From Pelagicoccus sp. SDUM812002 (GTDB lineage: Bacteria; Verrucomicrobiota; Verrucomicrobiia; Opitutales; Opitutaceae): DNA of 64,000 bases. Shown here in pieces: positions 44,546 through 53,075 of the stretch. The stretch is taken from assembly GCF_031127835.1 (NCBI RefSeq), contig NZ_JARXHX010000008.1, positions 1-64,000 of the forward strand. Reading direction: 5' to 3'. Made by a program: the position numbers and the translations under genes. Each line of letters starts with the position of its first letter. Position 1 is the stretch's first letter. The notes under the pieces are model-generated. The model saw only the letters and a list, made by a program, of their open reading frames with translations. It searched no databases and had not been told where the DNA came from.

Positions 44546-46180
44546 ATGAACAATCTCACATGCATGAACGGGACTTTGTCTCGGACTGGTCAACCTACAC
44601 AAACTGACGAGGCAAATCGCACGTTTGCATCCAAAATAGGGACAAGTATCCTTGCGACATCACTCATGGCGTTTGCTGCCATGGTTTCGCCTACGGCGGT
44701 ACTGGCTCAAGGCGAGGCGGAGTCCGTATCTGCTGGAGATATCGTTTCTCCTCAGGCTGTGGTTGCTGCTGCCCTTAAGGATAACCTTTCGCTGCAAGCA
44801 AAGCGTTTAGACATCACAATCAACGAAAGTCAGCTAGTGGTTTCTAAGGGAGCGTTCACGCCTGTCTTTTCTGCGTCCGCAAGGTACGACAGTTCGAATC
44901 GCGCTCTGAACCAGCGAGAATTCCTTGGAGTGGGGCAAGCCGCCCGCATATTCGACGAAGAAACTGCGACCTATCAAGCTGGTATCGGCGGGCGCTTGTC
45001 ATTGGGTACCCAATACGAAATCTCCACCAGTGCAACCTACATCGACAATACGTACAATCGCCGTGCCTCTTCGCTCTACGGCCCGGAGCATCAATCTGTC
45101 GCGGCGTTGACCGTTACCCAACCACTGGCCCGAGGATTCGGCGCGAATGCTAACCTGGCTGAGGTCCGCCTGCAATATTCCGCTATCAACACGGCGACGT
45201 ACGAAACGCGTGCCACCCTCAACCAAATGGTTGGCCAGGTGCTGAACGCGATTTTCGAAAGCGAATTCGCCCAGGAGAACATTCGTGTGAAGAAGGACTC
45301 CCAAGTGTTGGCGAATACGCTTCTTAAAGAGAACCAACGTCGAGTGGATGAAGGAATGATGTCGCCGATCGACGTTTCCCAAGCTCAGGTGCGAGTCGCG
45401 GAAACGGGTGAAGAAGTGCTCGGTGCGGAGACATTCTACTCGACGCGTTTGAACACGCTGAGGGAATTGACCGGTGGAACGATGCCATTCGGGGAAAAGG
45501 AATTTTCTGTATCCGATGCGGAAGGGCTGCTTTCGATTCCACTACTTAATCGCGATACGCTTGCGAACGAAATGCTGGAAAATAGCCCGATCTATCAAGC
45601 TGCACTCGAAGCGGCGGAAGCGGAAGACGTTCGCGTAAAGTACGCGAAGAACCTCGCGTACCCGCAGGTAGACTTGAAGTTGTCGCTTGGATACAATGGC
45701 CTAGGAGGCAATTTCGAAAACGCTTATGATGATTTCGGGAATCGTGATGATCCGGATTGGGGGTTCGGCCTCGTCTTCTCGATTCCGCTCGAACGCAAGG
45801 CGGACAAGGCCCGTGCTGCGGTCGCTGAGCAACGCAAAATGCAGGCCCTTTACGAAATCAAGAGCACCGAGATTCAATTGATGACTGCTCTCGATAATGC
45901 GATCGACAGCGTCCAGTCGGCTCAGGATCGACGGGCTTTGATCGACGATGCGGTGCGCTTCGCTGAAGAGGCATTTTCGGCCGAGCAACGCCGTCTCGAA
46001 TCCGGCATGACCACCAGCTACAATGTGCTCAATCAGCAACGCGAGCTGAGCTTTGTGCGGACGCGTGCCTTGGCCGCTGAGGTGGATATCCAAAAAGCGG
46101 TGACGCAACTTTACTTAGTGCTCGGCGTGCTTCCAGAGGAGCTTGGTTTCAACGTGACCATCGAAGGAGAAGGAAGCTGA
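44546..46180 (+). CDS. TolC-family outer-membrane channel protein
   Basis: A 544-residue protein. A long polar N-terminal stretch (about 30 residues) precedes the hydrophobic signal (TSILATSLMAFAAMVSPTAVLAQ); the start may be ATG 44564 instead. The mature part shows two TolC-like halves rich in long helices (AALKDNLSLQAKRLDITINES; NQMVGQVLNAIFESEFAQENI; AVAEQRKMQALYEIKSTEIQLM; FAEEAFSAEQRRLESGMTTSYN). It is the channel component of a tripartite exporter. It is first in a tight cluster: 2 nt to an adaptor, then GAF-HlyD, M50-HlyD and SecA-like genes, so it most likely serves export of the giant protein. Confidence 0.88.
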   Translation: MNNLTCMNGTLSRTGQPTQTDEANRTFASKIGTSILATSLMAFAAMVSPTAVLAQGEAESVSAGDIVSPQAVVAAALKDNLSLQAKRLDITINESQLVVSKGAFTPVFSASARYDSSNRALNQREFLGVGQAARIFDEETATYQAGIGGRLSLGTQYEISTSATYIDNTYNRRASSLYGPEHQSVAALTVTQPLARGFGANANLAEVRLQYSAINTATYETRATLNQMVGQVLNAIFESEFAQENIRVKKDSQVLANTLLKENQRRVDEGMMSPIDVSQAQVRVAETGEEVLGAETFYSTRLNTLRELTGGTMPFGEKEFSVSDAEGLLSIPLLNRDTLANEMLENSPIYQAALEAAEAEDVRVKYAKNLAYPQVDLKLSLGYNGLGGNFENAYDDFGNRDDPDWGFGLVFSIPLERKADKARAAVAEQRKMQALYEIKSTEIQLMTALDNAIDSVQSAQDRRALIDDAVRFAEEAFSAEQRRLESGMTTSYNVLNQQRELSFVRTRALAAEVDIQKAVTQLYLVLGVLPEELGFNVTIEGEGS

Positions 46181-46182
46181 TC

Positions 46183-46917
46183 ATGCAAGGCTCGGTTCTT
46201 TCTACATTCGCGGTTTGCGCAATCATCTCGTTGGCGACGGAGCAAGGCGTTTCCGCAAAGCAGTACGACGGGCTTGCGTTGCCATTTCGTGAGGTGACGG
46301 TTTCCAGTCCGGTCCAAGGCCAGATTATCGAGCAAGGCGCGAGCGAAGGCGACGAAGTGAAGGAAGGCGATCTTCTAACACGGTTGTTTTCGCGCGTCGA
46401 GGAGCTACAGATGGATCGAGCTAAGGCTGCTCGCGAGAAGAAGGAATTTGAATACAAAGGAACGCAAAACCTCTTTCGCGATAAACTTATCAGTGAAGAT
46501 GAGATGCTTGATCGTAAGATCGAGTTGGACCTCGCGAGTCTTGAGTACGAGATCGCCCGCGAGCAGTTCGAGCTTCGCAGAATCAAGGCGCCAATAAGCG
46601 GTATCGTCGTGGAGCGTCATGCGGAAGTTGGCGAAATGGTTACGCCAAACGAGTCCGTCTACATCGTTGTCGATATCGAGAAGCTATACATTCAGTTCTA
46701 CGCGAAGGCGGAAGACCTCGGCTCGCTCGAAGTCGGCGCTGCGGCGGACGTGGTCTTCCCGGATTTGGATACAGAAAGAAGCTTCACCGGCAAGATCGAC
46801 TTTGTTGATCCCCGAGTCGATGCAGCGAGCGGTCTGATGCGCGTCCGCGTGCTAATCGATAACCCAGACCATGTAGTGAAAGCAGGACTACGAGCGAAGA
46901 TCGCACTCGAAGGTTAA
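46183..46917 (+). CDS. Periplasmic adaptor (HlyD/RND membrane-fusion family)
   Basis: A 244-residue short adaptor with a signal peptide (FAVCAIISLATEQGVSA), a biotinyl-lipoyl-like hairpin split by a short helical hairpin (SPVQGQIIEQGASEGDEVKEGD; APISGIVVERHAEVGEMV), and a beta-barrel domain (LYIQFYAKAEDLGSLEVGAA) ending near VVKAGLRAKIALEG. It is shorter than most HlyD/AcrA proteins (about 350-400) because the coiled coil is short. The lack of an N-terminal membrane anchor suggests a soluble periplasmic piece bridging to TolC. It is cotranscribed with its neighbours. Confidence 0.85.
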   Translation: MQGSVLSTFAVCAIISLATEQGVSAKQYDGLALPFREVTVSSPVQGQIIEQGASEGDEVKEGDLLTRLFSRVEELQMDRAKAAREKKEFEYKGTQNLFRDKLISEDEMLDRKIELDLASLEYEIAREQFELRRIKAPISGIVVERHAEVGEMVTPNESVYIVVDIEKLYIQFYAKAEDLGSLEVGAAADVVFPDLDTERSFTGKIDFVDPRVDAASGLMRVRVLIDNPDHVVKAGLRAKIALEG

Positions 46918-46935
46918 TCGTAGAGACCGAACGCC

Positions 46936-48765
46936 ATGGACCAACCGATCTCTCAACTTTCGCTTTCTTCCGAGTCTCGCCGCAAGCTGGAACATTGCCG
47001 ATTTTTCGAAGGGCCACCCGACGAATTTTGGACATTGTTCTGTGAAGTTGCGGCGGAGATAGCGGGTGCCAGCCGCAGCCGTGCTCTCGTTCGTTTTGGA
47101 GAGCAGTGGCGTGCCCTTGGGGCGTGGCCAGCAGGCGCTCAAACCGCTAGTCGCACGTCGGAGCGCCAGTTTAATCAATTATCGCAGAGCGCGTTCACCG
47201 AAGGCTTCGGGCAAATCAGTCTCGGGGGTCTGAAGCGTTTAGTCTTTGCTCGGCTCGAGACTGAGGACGGCCCGTCGAATAGTTTGCTCGAACTCGAGTT
47301 AACGGTCGGCAGCGAAGGCAGCTTAGCAGCTTGCTTGTGCGCGATGTCTTTCTTGGCGGATACGCCGCGGCTCTATCTTAAGCAGTTGCGTCAGCGCCAG
47401 CTCGAGGACGAAATGGCACGTACGGGCCGAGCGCTCGAGGTCTTGGCTGCGGTGAATGCTCAGCGACGTTTCAGCTCCGCGACCATGGCGCTCGTCAACG
47501 AAGCGGCGAATCGTTTCGAAGCGACCCGCGTGACCTTTGGTTGGGTTGAGTCTCCGTACGTCAAAGCGGTTGCGATGAGTGGCACTGAAAAGTTTGAGCG
47601 CGCCAAGCAAAGCGTGCAGCGCTTGGAGGCCGCGATGGAGGAAGCTCGCGATCAAGAGGACGAGATTTTTTGGCCACCGTTGCCTGAGAGCGACGTCATC
47701 GCTCGCGACCACGAAAGCTACGGGCATGAACAGCACCTAAAAGGATTGCTCTCCACGCCGCTGCGCGTGGACGGTGAGACTTGCGGAGTGCTTTTACTCG
47801 AGCGCGAAGCCGCGACCTTTTCGGAAGAAGATGCCTTGGGACTTCGTGTTATTGGCGACCAGACGGCCCGTTACCTAAATGATCTTAAGCAGCGTGATCG
47901 CTGGTTTGGAGCTCGCTGGGCACGCGGTTGGAGAAAAGGCTTATCGAAGCTTGTGGGTCCGAAGCACACTTGGATGAAGGTAGCCGCTTTGACTGGAATG
48001 ATCCTTCTGATAGTGAGCTTGACGGTACCGATCGCCTACAATGTAGACGGCACGTTTATCGTTCGTCCGGAGCGGTCTGCTCATTTGCCTGCTCCATTTG
48101 AAGGCTACTTGGCTGAAGTGAACGTCAGGCCCGGCGACGAGGTTAATGCGGGGGATCCATTGGTCGAATTCGACCGCGGCGATCTTCGCGTGCAAGAGGC
48201 TGACGCTCTCGCTGAAATTCAACGTTACCAGACGGAAGCCGAACGAGCGGAAGCGGAATCAAAGCCTGCAGACTTGCGGGTGGCGAAAGCGATGGCTGAG
48301 CAGGCGCGGGCTCGCTTGGCGTTGGTCCGCTTTCGTCTAGACCGCGCATCGATTCGCTCGCCGTTTGATGGGGTGGTGATTGCTGGAGACTTACGCGACC
48401 GGATCGGCGCGCCGATGGAGCAGGGCGCGGTGCTGATGCAAGTGGCTAAGCTCGAGGGACTGTTCGTCGAGATCAAGCTGCCCGAACGGGACATCGATTT
48501 GCTTTCCGACAAGCGGATTGGCGAACTCGCCTTTGCCAGCCGTCCAGATGAGCGATTCCCAATCGAAATCGAGCGTATCGAGCCAGGTGCCGTGCCAGAA
48601 AGCGAAGGAAACTTTTTCATCATCCGTGCTCGTCTGATGGAAGACGCTGAGTGGCTGCGTCCCGGCATGAGCGGCGTCGTAAAGCTCGACGGCGGCGAGC
48701 GCACGCTCGCCTGGTGGGCGACGCATCGCTTGGTCGATTTCCTGAGAATGAAGCTTTGGTGGTAA
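46936..48765 (+). CDS. GAF domain-HlyD adaptor fusion protein
   Basis: A 609-residue protein with a cytoplasmic N-terminal part of about 345 residues including a GAF domain (about 170-315; VAAVNAQRRFSSATMALVNEA, LLSTPLRVDGETCGVLLLER), one membrane helix (about 347-369, VAALTGMILLIVSLTVPIAY), and a periplasmic HlyD-like adaptor (about 370-600; APFEGYLAEVNVRPGDEVNAGD, coiled coil, IRSPFDGVVIAG, WLRPGMSGVV). GAF domains bind small ligands or mediate dimerisation. Linking one through the membrane to an export adaptor suggests that export is gated or assembled by a cytoplasmic signal or partner, perhaps the SecA-like ATPase. This fusion is unusual for an adaptor. Confidence 0.85.
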   Translation: MDQPISQLSLSSESRRKLEHCRFFEGPPDEFWTLFCEVAAEIAGASRSRALVRFGEQWRALGAWPAGAQTASRTSERQFNQLSQSAFTEGFGQISLGGLKRLVFARLETEDGPSNSLLELELTVGSEGSLAACLCAMSFLADTPRLYLKQLRQRQLEDEMARTGRALEVLAAVNAQRRFSSATMALVNEAANRFEATRVTFGWVESPYVKAVAMSGTEKFERAKQSVQRLEAAMEEARDQEDEIFWPPLPESDVIARDHESYGHEQHLKGLLSTPLRVDGETCGVLLLEREAATFSEEDALGLRVIGDQTARYLNDLKQRDRWFGARWARGWRKGLSKLVGPKHTWMKVAALTGMILLIVSLTVPIAYNVDGTFIVRPERSAHLPAPFEGYLAEVNVRPGDEVNAGDPLVEFDRGDLRVQEADALAEIQRYQTEAERAEAESKPADLRVAKAMAEQARARLALVRFRLDRASIRSPFDGVVIAGDLRDRIGAPMEQGAVLMQVAKLEGLFVEIKLPERDIDLLSDKRIGELAFASRPDERFPIEIERIEPGAVPESEGNFFIIRARLMEDAEWLRPGMSGVVKLDGGERTLAWWATHRLVDFLRMKLWW

Positions 48766-48771
48766 TCCGCG

Positions 48772-50922
48772 ATGTCGACTGAGCGTAATCTATTTAGCGA
48801 TACCTGGCACCGCGTAGCAAAGCAACGGATACGGCTTCGTCCCTCCGTGAAAGTGCGCAAGCAGTACTTCCGCGGTGAGACCTGGTACATCGCCCACGAC
48901 TCGTATGGCGACCAGTATTTCCGGTTTCGTCCCGAGGCGTGGGACTTCATCGGCCGCCTCGATGGCGCGCGGACCGTTGACGACATTTGGAAGAACTGTC
49001 TCGACCGAAATCAGGATCGAGCTCCCGGACAGGGGGAAGTCGTGCAGATGCTTTCGCAGCTCTACGCGGCGAATTTGGTGATCTCCGATGCTCCAGCGGA
49101 CGTAAAGCAGCTCTTTGAGCGGATGAAGAAGCGCAAAGCCCGCGAATGGAAAGCCCGTTTGATCGGTATTTTCTATCTGCGACTAAAGCTCTGGGATCCC
49201 GACGGTTTTCTTGAGCGAACCCTACCGTTTGTGAAGCCGCTACTCAACAAGGTCGGTGCCGCGTTTTGGTTGATCTTAACCGGTTTGAGCCTGAGCGTCG
49301 TCGTCTCGAATTGGGAGCGGTTGAGCGATTCCAGTACCGGGGTTCTGGATCCGGCGAACTTACCGCTACTCTACCTGGCGTTCGCCCTGGCGAAGGTGGT
49401 GCACGAGTTCGGGCATGGGTTTGCGGTGAAACGCTTGGGCGGGGAGGTGCATGCCATGGGTATCACTTTGCTGGTTTTTACGCCTGTGCCGTACGTCGAT
49501 GCGACGGCTGCCTGGGCCTTTCGCGAGCGTTGGAAACGCGTGTGGGTGGGAGCTGCCGGTATGATCGTGGAAATCGCCTTAGCGGCTATCGCTTCTTTTG
49601 TTTGGGCAGCGACGGGTCCAGGGCTGATCAACGCCTTGGCCTACAACCTCATGGTTGTCGCATCGGTTTCGACACTGCTCTTTAATATAAATCCGCTGCT
49701 GCGATTCGACGGCTATTATATATTGTCCGATTTGACCGACTCGCCGAATTTGCAGCCACGAGCCACCCGCATGCTCAAGCATCTGGTCGAACGCTATCCG
49801 TTCGGCGGCCGTTTTTCGCAAAGTCCTGCAAGAGGGAATGCGGAGGCGACTTGGCTCAGCTTGTTTGGGGTCGCGAGCTGGATCTACCGCGTATTCATCA
49901 CCTTTTCGATTATCATTTTCGTGGCGGATAAGTTTTTCGGTCTCGGTCTACTTTCGGCAATCATAACGGTCGCCGGCATGTTCGTTTGGCCGCTTATCCA
50001 GGGAATCCGCTATCTCGTTGCCGAGCCCCGCATCGAACGCGTTCGGAGTCGCGCGGGGTGGGTGACTGCGGGTGTATTGGCGATTTTGGTCTTATTGATC
50101 GGAATCATTCCCACTCCACGGCATTTTCGGGCACAGGGCGTTTTGAAGGCGGAAAATTCCAGCTTTGTAATCTCGAGAGCGAGCGGCTTTGTCGTTTCGT
50201 CGCGTTCCGAAGCAGAAAGTGTGAAGGCGGGGGATGTGGTCGCTCGATTGGAAAGTCCCGAGCTGGAGCTCGCGATCGAGTCCATCGAGTCTGAACTCGA
50301 GCAAGTCGCCGCCCAAGAGCGGCGAGCCATGTACGAAGACCCAGCTGCGCTTGCTATGCTTGCGGAGCGTCGCTCTGTCGCGGAAAAACGACTACAAGAA
50401 CTGCAAACGGAAAAAGCAGGTTTGCAGATCGTTGCCCGAGTCGATGGCAAGTGGATGTCGCCTGACCAACTCGACATGACAGGACGCTGGTTCCCTCGAG
50501 GAACGAACTTCGGCGAACTCGTGCCCGAGGGAGATTGGGAATTTCAGGCCGTTATCTCGCAAGACGATGCCGATGCGGTGGTTGATTTATCCAGCCGGGC
50601 GGGCGAAATCCGTTTTCCCGGCAGTGCGGGCCGAGTGCTCATACCTTCGGAAATCCGCGTGATTCCCGGCAAGCAGGAGCTGTTGCCTAGCGCGGCCCTT
50701 GGTTGGTCCGGCGGAGGGCATATAGAAGTGAAATACGACGACGAGTCCGGCCTCCGCGCTGCGGAACCGTTTTTTCTCGTGGTCGCAAAAGTCCCCGCCG
50801 CCGATCGCCAGCTTTGGCATGGTCGCACCGGCGTAGCTCGATTTGAACTTTCTCCCGAGCCGTTGCTTTGGCAATGGTCGCGTGACCTGCGTCAGTTGCT
50901 GCAACGCCGTTTTCAGCTATAG
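48772..50922 (+). CDS. PqqD-like/M50 site-2 metalloprotease/HlyD fusion membrane protein
   Basis: A 716-residue multidomain protein. Residues ~25-115 resemble a PqqD-type peptide-binding domain (VRKQYFRGETWYIAHD, FIGRLDGARTVDDIW). Then comes a polytopic M50 domain with H211-E-F-G-H215 in a membrane helix and the third metal ligand in NPLLRFD313G, so the protease site is complete. After the last helix (AGVLAILVLLIGIIPTP) a HlyD-like adaptor follows (about 455-700; VISRASGFVVSSRSEAESVKAGD, coiled coil with KRLQELQTEK). The combination suggests recognition, membrane-level cleavage and hand-over of an exported chain to the TolC/adaptor path. It lies between the GAF-HlyD and SecA-like genes, with 2-6 nt spacing. 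Confidence 0.87.
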   Translation: MSTERNLFSDTWHRVAKQRIRLRPSVKVRKQYFRGETWYIAHDSYGDQYFRFRPEAWDFIGRLDGARTVDDIWKNCLDRNQDRAPGQGEVVQMLSQLYAANLVISDAPADVKQLFERMKKRKAREWKARLIGIFYLRLKLWDPDGFLERTLPFVKPLLNKVGAAFWLILTGLSLSVVVSNWERLSDSSTGVLDPANLPLLYLAFALAKVVHEFGHGFAVKRLGGEVHAMGITLLVFTPVPYVDATAAWAFRERWKRVWVGAAGMIVEIALAAIASFVWAATGPGLINALAYNLMVVASVSTLLFNINPLLRFDGYYILSDLTDSPNLQPRATRMLKHLVERYPFGGRFSQSPARGNAEATWLSLFGVASWIYRVFITFSIIIFVADKFFGLGLLSAIITVAGMFVWPLIQGIRYLVAEPRIERVRSRAGWVTAGVLAILVLLIGIIPTPRHFRAQGVLKAENSSFVISRASGFVVSSRSEAESVKAGDVVARLESPELELAIESIESELEQVAAQERRAMYEDPAALAMLAERRSVAEKRLQELQTEKAGLQIVARVDGKWMSPDQLDMTGRWFPRGTNFGELVPEGDWEFQAVISQDDADAVVDLSSRAGEIRFPGSAGRVLIPSEIRVIPGKQELLPSAALGWSGGGHIEVKYDDESGLRAAEPFFLVVAKVPAADRQLWHGRTGVARFELSPEPLLWQWSRDLRQLLQRRFQL

Positions 50923-50924
50923 TA

Positions 50925-52931
50925 GTGGAGATGGTGCATTCAGCTAGTACGCCCTTGGGCGACGCTCGTAGGACGGAGGTGACGCCGCCTCCGGAAATTC
51001 CGAAAGGTCTGGATGCTGTGGTTTATGGTTGGGAGGGAAGTTGGCGTTCCCGCAAAAAGGAGAGCCGCGAGCTTTGGCGAATCGCCCAACGCGTGCACGC
51101 CGAAGCAGAAAAATTGCAGGAGCTGCAAAGCCACGATCTCGATGCGCTCCGCGACGCAGCGCGAGCGAAAGTGCGAAGGCTCGGCGGCGAACGTTGGACG
51201 GAAGTCCAAGAAGAGATCATGCCGGTGATCGTCGAGAAGGCGCGGCGCGTAACGAGCTTAGCCGCTTATCCCACGCAAATAATGGGAGCGCTCGCGATTG
51301 GCCGTCGCAAGCTTGCCGAGATGGCGACCGGCGAAGGGAAGACTTTGACCATCGCCCTCGCGGCAGTCGGCGCCGGATGGACGGGCCGTCCTTGTCATAT
51401 CATTACAGCGAATGACTACCTCGCCGAGCGCGACGCGGAGACACTAAGCGTTTTTTATAAGTCATGCGGACTGACGGTCTCGTCGATAACCGCTCCACTT
51501 GATGCCAATGAGCGTCGCGAGCGCTACGATGCCGCAATCGTATACTGCACCGGCAAGGAAATCGTCGCCGATTTTTTGCGCGACCGGATTTTACTCGGGT
51601 CCAATTCCGATGCGGAACGTCGAGCGGTCTCTCATTTGATTCGCGGACAAATACGTCCGGCGGGAAATGTCTTGCGCGGGATCCACACTGCGATCGTTGA
51701 CGAGGCCGACAACCAATTGATCGACGAAGCGGTAACGCCGCTGATTATCAGCCAAAAGCAGGAAAACGAAGTGTTGCGCGAGGCCTCGCAGGCGGCCGAA
51801 CGGTTAGCGGCGAGTTTATTGCCCGGCGAACATTACGAAGTCATTGAACGTTTTCGGGAAACGCGACTGCTCGAATCAGGACGCGAAGTGATCGCCAATT
51901 GGTGTTCTGAGCAAAGTGGATTTCTCGCTGCGACGGACTGGGTGAGCGAATTGGCGAACCAAGCCTTGCAAGCGCGGCATTTCTTCCTGCGCGACAAGCA
52001 ATACGTAATCATGGACGGCAAGGTCGTGATTGTGGATGAGTTTACCGGACGCTTGATGCCTGGAAGAAGCTGGCGTCTGGGTTTGCACCAAGCAGTCGAG
52101 GCGAAGGAGGAGCTCGAGCTATCCGCGCCTTCCGAGACGATTGCGCGGCTGAGTTTTCAGCGTTTTTATCGCTACTTTCGTCACCTTGGCGGAATCACGG
52201 GAACGGGTCGCGAGGCGCGAAGCGAATGTTGGCGAGTTTACGGATTACCGTTTATCGAGGTGCCGCGTTATCGTCCGAATTGCCGCAAGGATTTGCCCGC
52301 AAGTTTCTACGCGAACGACGATGCGAAATGGCAGGCCATCGTGGACGAAATCGTAGCGGTGCATGCTGAAAACCGACCGGTGCTGGTCGGCACGCGAAGT
52401 GTTTCGGCGAGTGAGCGGCTGGCTCGTATGCTGGAGCAGCGAGGATTGCTTTTTTCGGTTCTCAACGCGGTTCGCCATGAAGAGGAGGCGAGGATCATCA
52501 GCGACGCGGGTTCAGCGAAATCGATTACCATCGCCACCAACATGGCTGGTCGCGGAACGGACATTCGCATCAGTCCCGGATTGGCCGAGCGCGGGGGACT
52601 GCATGTCATTTTGACCGAGGCACATGAATCCGGACGCGTCGATCGCCAGCTTTGCGGTCGAGCAGGGCGGCAAGGCGACAAGGGAAGCTCGCGGCTCTTC
52701 GCCAGCCTAGATGATGAACTGCCGCAACGCCGAAGCCAGAAATGGGTTCTGCGCATTATGCGAGGCGCCGTCCGAGCGAAGCTGCCCGGTAGTCGCTTTT
52801 TGACAAAATTAGTCTTCAAGCGAGCGCAGCAAAATGCCGAAAAGCAAGCTGAACGGCAACGACGACTCGTAGCTCAACAAGATGCAGAAATCAGCAAGAA
52901 TTTGCTAGGTGGAACCCTCGAGCGTTTGTAA
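50925..52931 (+). CDS. Accessory SecA-like ATPase lacking the C-terminal domains
   Basis: A 668-residue protein (start GTG 50925 or ATG 50931). SecA DEAD motor motifs are complete: EMATGEGKT (K139), TANDYLAERDAE, D259-E-A-D with LIDEAVTPLIIS, GITGTGREA, VGTRSVSASE, IATNMAGRGTDI and QLCGRAGRQGD. Housekeeping SecA is about 850-900 residues. This one ends soon after an AQ-x-x-x-E...R-x-x-NLL-like helix (QNAEKQAERQRR...ISKNLLGG), so most of the helical scaffold, wing and zinc-finger tail is absent. It is therefore a specialised paralogue. Its place just before the giant secreted protein gene and after the export genes suggests that it drives that substrate. Confidence 0.88.
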   Translation: MEMVHSASTPLGDARRTEVTPPPEIPKGLDAVVYGWEGSWRSRKKESRELWRIAQRVHAEAEKLQELQSHDLDALRDAARAKVRRLGGERWTEVQEEIMPVIVEKARRVTSLAAYPTQIMGALAIGRRKLAEMATGEGKTLTIALAAVGAGWTGRPCHIITANDYLAERDAETLSVFYKSCGLTVSSITAPLDANERRERYDAAIVYCTGKEIVADFLRDRILLGSNSDAERRAVSHLIRGQIRPAGNVLRGIHTAIVDEADNQLIDEAVTPLIISQKQENEVLREASQAAERLAASLLPGEHYEVIERFRETRLLESGREVIANWCSEQSGFLAATDWVSELANQALQARHFFLRDKQYVIMDGKVVIVDEFTGRLMPGRSWRLGLHQAVEAKEELELSAPSETIARLSFQRFYRYFRHLGGITGTGREARSECWRVYGLPFIEVPRYRPNCRKDLPASFYANDDAKWQAIVDEIVAVHAENRPVLVGTRSVSASERLARMLEQRGLLFSVLNAVRHEEEARIISDAGSAKSITIATNMAGRGTDIRISPGLAERGGLHVILTEAHESGRVDRQLCGRAGRQGDKGSSRLFASLDDELPQRRSQKWVLRIMRGAVRAKLPGSRFLTKLVFKRAQQNAEKQAERQRRLVAQQDAEISKNLLGGTLERL

Positions 52932-53075
52932 ACGAATTTTAAAAAGCGTGAATTTTACAATTACTCCAGCCTTTTGCATTGAGAATGTTATCTTGCTCGC
53001 TCTCCTAATCCACCAGTTCACCACCGCTAATATTGGGCGTAGGTGAGCTTTTTCTATTTTCTCTAACCTCCCACA
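52932..53075. other. Gap between the SecA-like gene and the giant gene
   Basis: 144 nt, AT-rich at its start (GAATTTTAAAAAGCGTG). No clear terminator hairpin is seen, so read-through from the export genes into the giant gene is possible; a separate promoter could also be here. No Shine-Dalgarno sequence is evident before ATG 53076. Confidence 0.4.

Noticed and set aside
50925-52931. Housekeeping SecA
   Set aside because: It is about 200 residues short, lacks the scaffold/zinc-finger tail and is embedded in an export gene cluster, so a specialised paralogue is more likely.
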